A stretch of 26,192 nt of DNA, taken from CAMAPP01 sp046153685 (GTDB taxonomy: Bacteria > Pseudomonadota > Alphaproteobacteria > CADEGL01). The stretch spans positions 1-26,192 of the forward strand of contig JBJXGH010000006.1 of NCBI GenBank assembly GCA_046153685.1, read 5' to 3'. The translations under genes were made by a program, and so were the position numbers. Positions 21,567 to 26,192 of the stretch are shown here, piece after piece (within the stretch, counting starts at the first letter, position 1; every line of letters begins with the position of its first letter). The notes beneath the pieces are model-generated. The model saw only the letters and a list, made by a program, of their open reading frames with translations. It made no database searches and was not told where the DNA came from.

Positions 21567-21800
21567 ATGCGCGAATTGCTGCGGACCACGGACCCGGTGA
21601 CGATTTCCTGGGCCGTCGCCATGCTTGCGGCCGAGGACATCGAAGCCTTCGTGTTCGACCGCCACACCAGCCTGATCGAGGGCTCCGTCGCGGCGATCGC
21701 CCAGCGGGTCATGGTCGCGGACGAGGAATATTCGCGCGCGCGGCGGCTCATGCTCGAATGTGGGTTCGCTTCGCTCTCGCCCGACCGAGCGGCGTGGTAA
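21567..21800 (+). CDS. DUF2007 domain-containing small protein
   Basis: A 77-residue protein of the DUF2007 group (putative signal-transducing protein, unproven). MRELLRTTDPVTISWAVAMLAAEDIEAFVFDRH gives the beta-alpha pattern of the family, in which the start concerns switching between loci and the later VMVADEEYSRARRLM resembles the repeated alpha-beta unit. No signal peptide or membrane segment. The ATG at 21567 has GGGGGA nearby. It starts the plus-strand block that I recall running through the methyltransferase and S49 peptidase genes to glyQS in alphaproteobacteria, divergent from the polyprenyl synthase gene. Confidence 0.88.
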   Translation: MRELLRTTDPVTISWAVAMLAAEDIEAFVFDRHTSLIEGSVAAIAQRVMVADEEYSRARRLMLECGFASLSPDRAAW

Positions 21801-21826
21801 TGGGGCGTGCGCTGGGGCACGAGGCC

Positions 21827-22201
21827 CTAGGGCGCCTTGGCCTTGGCCTTGGCCTGGCAGAGATCGCGGGCGGCACGATACATCTTGGCCGGGCTGCGAT
21901 TGGTCCAGAGATCGTCACGCTGGCGGATATACTCGAACATGTAGCGGCGGAATTCATCGATGCCGATCTGGCCCGTGCACGCCAACAGCCAATCGACGTC
22001 TTCGTTTTTGGCGCCGAAGGCGGGGGCGAGAAAAATGCCGTCGAACAGGCCGCGCACGTAGGCGCTCTTCTCCAGGCCGTCCATGTCCATGTATTCCCGA
22101 CCCGAGACAAAGCCGCCCATGATGCGCGGGCCGGGTTTTGCTTCCTGGGCGAAAGCGGCCGTGGCAAAAACCAGAAGCGCGGCGGCGATGGGAAGGCGCA
22201 T
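21827..22201 (-). CDS. Small secreted protein, two cysteines
   Basis: A 124-residue protein with a clear Sec signal peptide (MRLPIAAALLVFATAAFA, cleavage before QEA, about residue 18). The mature domain includes MGGFVSGREYMDM, SAYVRGLFDGIFLAPAF, WLLACTGQIGIDEF (Cys75) and KMYRAARDLC (Cys114), ending in a repetitive AKAKAKAP tail. The YVxGxxDG and C...C layout is faintly like Rap1a/Tai-type immunity domains, which I cannot confirm. It runs opposite to the surrounding block, inserted between DUF2007 and the methyltransferase. Its ATG (complement of 22199-22201) overlaps a possible ATG of the divergent methyltransferase gene; a GAGGTG site lies nine bases upstream. Confidence 0.8.
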   Translation of the reverse strand: MRLPIAAALLVFATAAFAQEAKPGPRIMGGFVSGREYMDMDGLEKSAYVRGLFDGIFLAPAFGAKNEDVDWLLACTGQIGIDEFRRYMFEYIRQRDDLWTNRSPAKMYRAARDLCQAKAKAKAP

Positions 22202-22274
22202 GGCGGAACACCTCGGGGGCGGGAGCGGACGATTGGCCGGACGGGACAGTAACGCAGGTGACGGCGCGGGCGCG

Positions 22275-23042
22275 ATGGGGGCGCTCCGCGAGAATACGCT
22301 GCTCGGCGGTGCCGTCCGCATGAACCAGGCCGCGCGCGGCTATCGCAGCGCGATCGATCCGGTGTTCCTGGCCGCCGCGGTGCCTGCGTGCGCGGGCGAG
22401 CGCGTGCTCGAACTCGGCATCGGCGCAGGGGCGGCGTCTTTGTGCCTGGCCCGGCGCGTGCCCGGCTGCCGGATCACGGGAATCGAGCGCGAGGCAGAGA
22501 TGTGCGAGCTCGCGCGGGCGAACGCGGCACTCAACGGCTTCGCCGGGCGGATCGAGGTTTTGGCCGGCGATGTGGCGCGCGCGCCGCGCGCGCTCGGCGG
22601 GTTCGATCATGCCATGGCCAATCCGCCCCATCTCTCGGCCGCGCGTGCCGATATGGGGCGTCCGGGCCAAGCGCAAGCGGCGAATGTCGAGGACGCCCCC
22701 GATACGCTCGAAGCCTGGATCGTCTGCGCGCGCCGCGCGCTCGTTCCAGGCGGCAGTTTCACGCTCGTCCATCGTGCCGACCGGCTCGATGACATCCTTG
22801 CCCATTTGCGCTCCGGTTTTGGTTCTGGCGTGGTGTTTCCCTTGTGGCCCAAATCCGGCACGCCGGCCAAACGCGTGCTCGTCCAGGCATGGAAGGGTGC
22901 GCGTGGCCCCGTCACGGTCGCACCCGGCCTCGTTCTGCACGAGGCGGACGGCGCCTATACCCATGGGGCCGATAGCGTTTTGCGCGCGGGCGCGGCACTT
23001 GACCTTGCGGACGCGATTGGCAGGGGACGGCGCGCGCACTAA
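22275..23042 (+). CDS. tRNA1(Val) adenine-N6-methyltransferase-like protein (TrmN6 group)
   Basis: SAM-dependent class I methyltransferase of 255 residues. The N-terminal ENTLLGGAVRMNQAARGYRSAIDPVFLAA is the TrmN6-group signature, followed by motif I LELGIGAGAASLCLA (45-59), GIEREAEMCELARANAALNG, and motif IV NPPH (116-119) where Tyr or Phe is normal at the last position. An LVPGGSFTLVHRADRLDDI strand and an LLWPK-like FPLWPKSGTPAKRVLVQA follow, as in the family. The predicted role is N6-methylation of an adenine in tRNA. The start is uncertain: ATG 22275 begins at the conserved region; ATG 22200 would add 25 Gly/Ala-rich residues, has GGGAAGG upstream, but would overlap the start of the divergent secreted-protein gene. 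Confidence 0.88.
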   Translation: MGALRENTLLGGAVRMNQAARGYRSAIDPVFLAAAVPACAGERVLELGIGAGAASLCLARRVPGCRITGIEREAEMCELARANAALNGFAGRIEVLAGDVARAPRALGGFDHAMANPPHLSAARADMGRPGQAQAANVEDAPDTLEAWIVCARRALVPGGSFTLVHRADRLDDILAHLRSGFGSGVVFPLWPKSGTPAKRVLVQAWKGARGPVTVAPGLVLHEADGAYTHGADSVLRAGAALDLADAIGRGRRAH

Positions 23043-23055
23043 GGTTGCGCCGATC

Positions 23056-23916
23056 ATGAACTGGCGCGACGTACTTGGACGACTGACGGCGTGGCGGGCG
23101 GGCCCGCCCATTATTGCCGTGGTGCGGCTTGCCGGCATCATCGGGCAGGGTGCGCCCGGGCGGCGCGGGCTCAATCTTTGGGCCCTCGACGAAGCGCTCG
23201 AACGCGCCTTCAAGACACGCAATCTCAAGGCCGTCGCCCTGGCGATCAACTCTCCGGGCGGGGCGGCGGTGCAATCCTCGCTCATTCACAAGCGCATTCG
23301 GGCGCTGGCCGCCGAAAAGGGTGTGCCTGTCATCGCATTCGCCGAGGACCTTGCGGCGTCGGGCGGCTACTGGCTTGCGCTTGCCGCCGACGAGATCTTC
23401 GCCGATGAAAGCTCGATCGTGGGTTCGATAGGCGTCATCTATTCGGGCTTCGGTCTTGTAGATTTGATCGCCAAGCTCGGCGTTGAGCGGCGCGTGCACA
23501 CCGCAGGCGAAAAGAAATCCATCCTCGATCCCTTCCGACCAGAAAAGGCCGAGGACGTGGCGCGCCTTTCAGCCCTCCAGGGCGAGGTTCATGGCCAATT
23601 TTGCAGCGCGGTGCGCGCCCGGCGCGGCCGCAAGTTGCGGGCGCCCGACGATGTGCTGTTCAGCGGCGAGTTCTGGACCGGCGCCCGGGCGCTTGAGCTC
23701 GGCCTTATCGACGGCCTGGGCGAGCTCAAAAGCACGATGCGCGAGCGCTTTGGCGCGACCATCCGGTTTCGCACGGTGCGCGCGGAGCGGAGCTTCCTGC
23801 GCGGCCTTCTTCGCCAAGACACAGGCCCATCCGGTGGCGCATCGGATGCACGCTGGATCGACGGCGCGCTGGACGCGCTCGAAGACCGCCTCGCCTGGTC
23901 GCGGTTCGGGCTATGA
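23056..23916 (+). CDS. S49 family serine peptidase, SppA-like
   Basis: Peptidase of 286 residues, the short single-domain SppA/SohB-like form. It has VVRLAGIIGQG (22-32), VALAINSPGGAAVQSS (60-75), the nucleophile Ser102 in AEDLAASGGYWLALAAD, and GSIGVIYSGFGLVDLIAKLGV (124-143). The general base is most likely Lys154 in AGEKKSILDPF, 52 residues after the Ser as in bacterial SppA. No clear N-terminal signal anchor is visible (MNWRDVLGRLTAWRAGPPI), which is common for alphaproteobacterial members. The predicted role is cleavage of remnant signal peptides or membrane-protein quality control. The ATG at 23056 lies 14 bases after the methyltransferase stop. Confidence 0.93.
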   Translation: MNWRDVLGRLTAWRAGPPIIAVVRLAGIIGQGAPGRRGLNLWALDEALERAFKTRNLKAVALAINSPGGAAVQSSLIHKRIRALAAEKGVPVIAFAEDLAASGGYWLALAADEIFADESSIVGSIGVIYSGFGLVDLIAKLGVERRVHTAGEKKSILDPFRPEKAEDVARLSALQGEVHGQFCSAVRARRGRKLRAPDDVLFSGEFWTGARALELGLIDGLGELKSTMRERFGATIRFRTVRAERSFLRGLLRQDTGPSGGASDARWIDGALDALEDRLAWSRFGL

Positions 23917-23935
23917 GGACCATGGCGGCGCGGCC

Positions 23936-24172
23936 ATGTTGAGCTTCGGGAAGATTCTTTTGCTGCTTGCCGTCGGCGCCGTGGTCTGGCTCGGCTACCG
24001 GGTTCACAAGCGCATCGAAAACGTGCGCGCGCGCCATGAGGACGAGCTCAATCGCCTGCGTTCCCAGGCACTCAAGCCCAAGGCGGAAATGGTCGAATGT
24101 CGGCGCTGCGGCGTATATGTGGCGGGCACGCAGCCCTGCGAACGGCGCGATTGCCTGTTTCTGTCGCGTTGA
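23936..24172 (+). CDS. Small membrane-anchored protein with four-cysteine C-terminus
   Basis: A 78-residue protein: one N-terminal membrane helix (MLSFGKILLLLAVGAVVWLG), then a basic and coiled-coil-like linker (RVHKRIENVRARHEDELNRLR), and a C-terminal CRRCGVYVAGTQPCERRDC with spacing C-x2-C-x10-C-x4-C, a plausible zinc-ribbon-like knuckle facing the cytoplasm. The layout resembles the PP0621 family as I recall it. The ATG at 23936 starts the helix; the frame is open further upstream only as a shadow of the S49 gene. It lies 19 bases after the S49 stop and 102 bases before glyQ. Function unknown. Confidence 0.8.
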   Translation: MLSFGKILLLLAVGAVVWLGYRVHKRIENVRARHEDELNRLRSQALKPKAEMVECRRCGVYVAGTQPCERRDCLFLSR

Positions 24173-24274
24173 GAGCGTTCAGCGGGCGGGGCCCGGCGCG
24201 GGCTCTCCGGCCTTGCCTGGCCTTCGGGTGCGGCCTACTGTCCGCCGCGCCACCACCCCCGAACCCGCGTTCCC

Positions 24275-25165
24275 ATGACCGAAACATCCGCGGCAAAGCT
24301 GTCGTTTCAGGACTTGATCCTGCGCTTGCACCGCTATTGGTCGGGACAGGGCTGCGTGATCTTGCAGCCCTATGATGTCGAGGTCGGCGCCGGTACCTTC
24401 CATCCCGCGACGACCTTGCGCGCGCTGGGGAAAAAGCCGTGGAAGGCGGCCTATGTGCAGCCCTCCCGCCGGCCCTCCGATGGGCGTTACGGCGAAAATC
24501 CCAACCGCCTGCAGCACTATTATCAGTACCAGGTGATCCTCAAGCCCTCGCCGGAAAACGCGCAAGAGCTCTATCTCGGCAGCCTCGCCGAAATCGGCAT
24601 CGATTCCGCCGCGCACGATATCCGCTTTGTCGAGGACGATTGGGAAAGCCCGACCCTCGGCGCCTGGGGCTTGGGCGGGGAGGTGTGGTGCGACGGCATG
24701 GAGGTATCGCAGTTCACCTATTTCCAGCAGGTGGGCGGCATCGACTGCGATCCGGTTTCCGTCGAGTTCACCTATGGCCTCGAACGTCTCGCCATGTACG
24801 TGCAGGGGGTCGAGAACGTCTATGACCTGGCCTTCAACGATACGGGCACGAGCTACGGCGAGATCTTCAAGCAGAACGAGGTCGAGTTCTCCGCCTATAA
24901 TTTCGAGCACGCGAATGTCGAAGCCTTGTTGCGCCACTTCAAGGATGCCGAGGACGAATGCCGGGCGCTGCTCGCCGCGAAGCTGGCTTTGCCAGCCTAC
25001 GACCAGTGCATCAAGGCGAGCCATCTGTTCAATGTGCTTGAGGCGCGCGGCGTCATCAGCGTGACCGAGCGCCAAGTCTATATCGCCCGCGTGCGCGCCC
25101 TCGCCAAGGGTTGCTGCGAAGTCTGGGTCGCGAGCCAGAGCACGACCGAAAGCGCAAGCGCCTAG
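24275..25165 (+). CDS. glyQ: Glycine--tRNA ligase, alpha subunit
   Basis: Class II aminoacyl-tRNA synthetase catalytic subunit, 296 residues, the usual length. Near-invariant segments are LSFQDLILRLHRYWSGQGCVILQPYD, GAGTFHPATTLRALG, YVQPSRRPSDGRYGENPNRLQHYYQYQVILKP, IRFVEDDWESPTLGAWGLGGEVWCDGMEVSQFTYFQQVGG, and EFTYGLERLAMYVQG (motif 3 with the catalytic Arg). It forms the alpha2beta2 enzyme with the GlyS product three bases downstream. The ATG at 24275 has no clear Shine-Dalgarno sequence. Confidence 0.98.
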   Translation: MTETSAAKLSFQDLILRLHRYWSGQGCVILQPYDVEVGAGTFHPATTLRALGKKPWKAAYVQPSRRPSDGRYGENPNRLQHYYQYQVILKPSPENAQELYLGSLAEIGIDSAAHDIRFVEDDWESPTLGAWGLGGEVWCDGMEVSQFTYFQQVGGIDCDPVSVEFTYGLERLAMYVQGVENVYDLAFNDTGTSYGEIFKQNEVEFSAYNFEHANVEALLRHFKDAEDECRALLAAKLALPAYDQCIKASHLFNVLEARGVISVTERQVYIARVRALAKGCCEVWVASQSTTESASA

Positions 25166-25168
25166 GCC

Positions 25169-26192
25169 ATGGCGGAGCTGCTGCTCGAAATTTTGTCCGA
25201 GGAAATCCCGGCGCGCCTGCAGGCGCGCGCGGCCGAGGATTTGCGCGCCCTCGTCGAGGCGAAGCTGAAGGATGCGGGATTGGCCTTCGCCGCCGCGCGG
25301 GCCTTCGCGACGCCGCGCCGCCTGGCTCTCGTCGTCGATGGTCTGCCGGAAAAACAATCCGATACGGTCGAGGAAAAAAAAGGTCCGCGCATCGACGCGC
25401 CGGCACAGGCGATCGAGGGTTTTCTCAAAGCGGCGGGCCTCGATTCGGTCGAGCAATGCGAGGTGCGCGAGGTCGGCAAGGCGAAAGTGTATTTCCACGC
25501 CGTAAAGCGCGCGGGGCGCTCGACGAGCAAGGTTCTGCCCGCGCTTCTGGCCGAAGCGATGGCGGCTCTGCCTTGGCCCAAATCCATGCGCTGGGGTCGG
25601 AACGAGGTGCGATGGGTGCGGCCAATTCATTCGATTCTTTGCGTCTTTGCAGGCGGGCAGGTGTCCGGTTCGGCCTTGGGCCGTACCTTTGGCGCCGCCA
25701 CGTCCGGCCATCGCTTCCTCGCGCCCGGGCCGTTCGCGGTGCGCGATTTCGCCGATTATGCGGCGACACTCCTGGCCGCCAAGGTCATGCTCGATCCGGT
25801 CGAGCGGCGCGCGGCGATCGCGCGGCAATGCGCGGCGCTTGCCGAGAAGGCGGGCCTCAAGGTCAAGGACGACAAGGCCCTGCTCGACGAGGTGACGGGC
25901 CTCGTCGAATGGCCGGTCGTGCTCATGGGTTCGATCGATGGGCGATACATGGCCCTGCCGCCCGAGGTGCTGACGGCATCGATGCGCGCGCACCAGAAAT
26001 ATTTTTCGCTGCTTGCCGTTAACGGCGCGCTGGCGCCAAACTTCCTCGTCGTCGCCAATACGGCGACGGCGGATGGCGGCGCCGCCATCGTCGCGGGCAA
26101 TGAGCGCGTGCTGCGCGCGCGGCTATCGGACGCGAAGTTCTTCTGGGACCAGGATCGCAAGATCGCGCTCGGCGACCGAGTGCCGAGATCGG
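25169..26192 (+). CDS. glyS: Glycine--tRNA ligase, beta subunit, 3'-truncated by window edge
   Basis: The N-terminal 341 residues of the beta subunit, which is about 690 residues when complete. Diagnostic segments are AELLLEILSEEIPARLQ at the start, FATPRRLALVVDGLP, EKKGPRIDAP, LPWPKSMRWGRNEVRWVRPIHSILC, the GHRFLAPGPF stretch, LLDEVTGLVEWPVVLMGSID, LPPEVLTASMRAHQKYFSLL and RLSDAKFFWDQDRKIAL, all in family order. The beta subunit recognises tRNA-Gly and is essential for charging. The ATG at 25169 follows the glyQ stop (25163-25165), so the two are translated as a pair. The frame is open to the last base. Confidence 0.97.
   Translation, partial: MAELLLEILSEEIPARLQARAAEDLRALVEAKLKDAGLAFAAARAFATPRRLALVVDGLPEKQSDTVEEKKGPRIDAPAQAIEGFLKAAGLDSVEQCEVREVGKAKVYFHAVKRAGRSTSKVLPALLAEAMAALPWPKSMRWGRNEVRWVRPIHSILCVFAGGQVSGSALGRTFGAATSGHRFLAPGPFAVRDFADYAATLLAAKVMLDPVERRAAIARQCAALAEKAGLKVKDDKALLDEVTGLVEWPVVLMGSIDGRYMALPPEVLTASMRAHQKYFSLLAVNGALAPNFLVVANTATADGGAAIVAGNERVLRARLSDAKFFWDQDRKIALGDRVPRS

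Noticed and set aside
24179..25993. 604-codon minus-strand open frame
   Set aside because: Antisense to glyQ and glyS, both unmistakable on the plus strand.
1..26192. CRISPR arrays, insertion sequences, integrases or phage genes
   Set aside because: No regularly spaced repeats, transposase motifs, attachment-site duplications or phage proteins were found on reading; the only repeats are the short tandem ones listed.

Overview
This is a GC-rich (clearly above 60% by eye), densely coding window from an alphaproteobacterium. A Rhodospirillales-like organism is my best guess. The case rests on three things: separate alpha and beta glycyl-tRNA synthetase genes; a block in the order long-chain polyprenyl synthase (divergent), DUF2007, TrmN6-like methyltransferase, S49 peptidase, small zinc-ribbon-like protein, glyQ, glyS, which I recall from alphaproteobacteria; and a large amino-acid, acyl-CoA and SDR gene load. 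Both ends cut a gene: an SDR at the left and glyS at the right. I saw no insertion sequence, integrase, phage gene, CRISPR array or rRNA.

Region 1 (1-5143): a 5'-truncated SDR converges on apt (adenine salvage). Apt diverges from a class III PLP aminotransferase followed by a DUF6969-like gene. That gene converges on, and overlaps, a secreted monohaem cytochrome c; the hairpin terminator of the cytochrome lies inside the 3' end of the DUF6969-like gene. A sugar-nucleotide epimerase follows.

Region 2 (5145-5422): directly after the epimerase lies what looks like a frameshifted C-terminal remnant of PelG, the Pel exopolysaccharide transporter. The epimerase may be PelX-like, so this is a candidate for a decayed pel locus.

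Region 3 (5506-12073): a compact branched-chain-amino-acid type ABC importer (binding protein, two permeases, two ATPases) whose last four genes are tightly overlapped, followed on the same strand by a DUF488 gene and an M20 metallohydrolase. A long hairpin separates the binding-protein gene from the permeases.

Region 4 (12070-19465): a fatty-acid or alicyclic-acid catabolic island. A minus-strand operon holds a TetR regulator, an acyl-CoA ligase, an unrecognised 364-residue protein and an acyl-CoA dehydrogenase. Divergent from it are an SDR with a non-canonical active site, a hotdog thioesterase and a zinc-less MDR oxidoreductase. The intergenic region carries a dyad that could be the TetR operator. 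The likely logic is CoA activation, alpha-beta dehydrogenation, reduction or oxidation of the product and CoA release; the substrate is unknown.

Region 5 (19466-26192): tandem repeats and a strong plus-strand RNA hairpin precede a small secreted protein gene. Then come tRNA-Pro(CGG), the polyprenyl synthase and the housekeeping block ending in glyQ and glyS.
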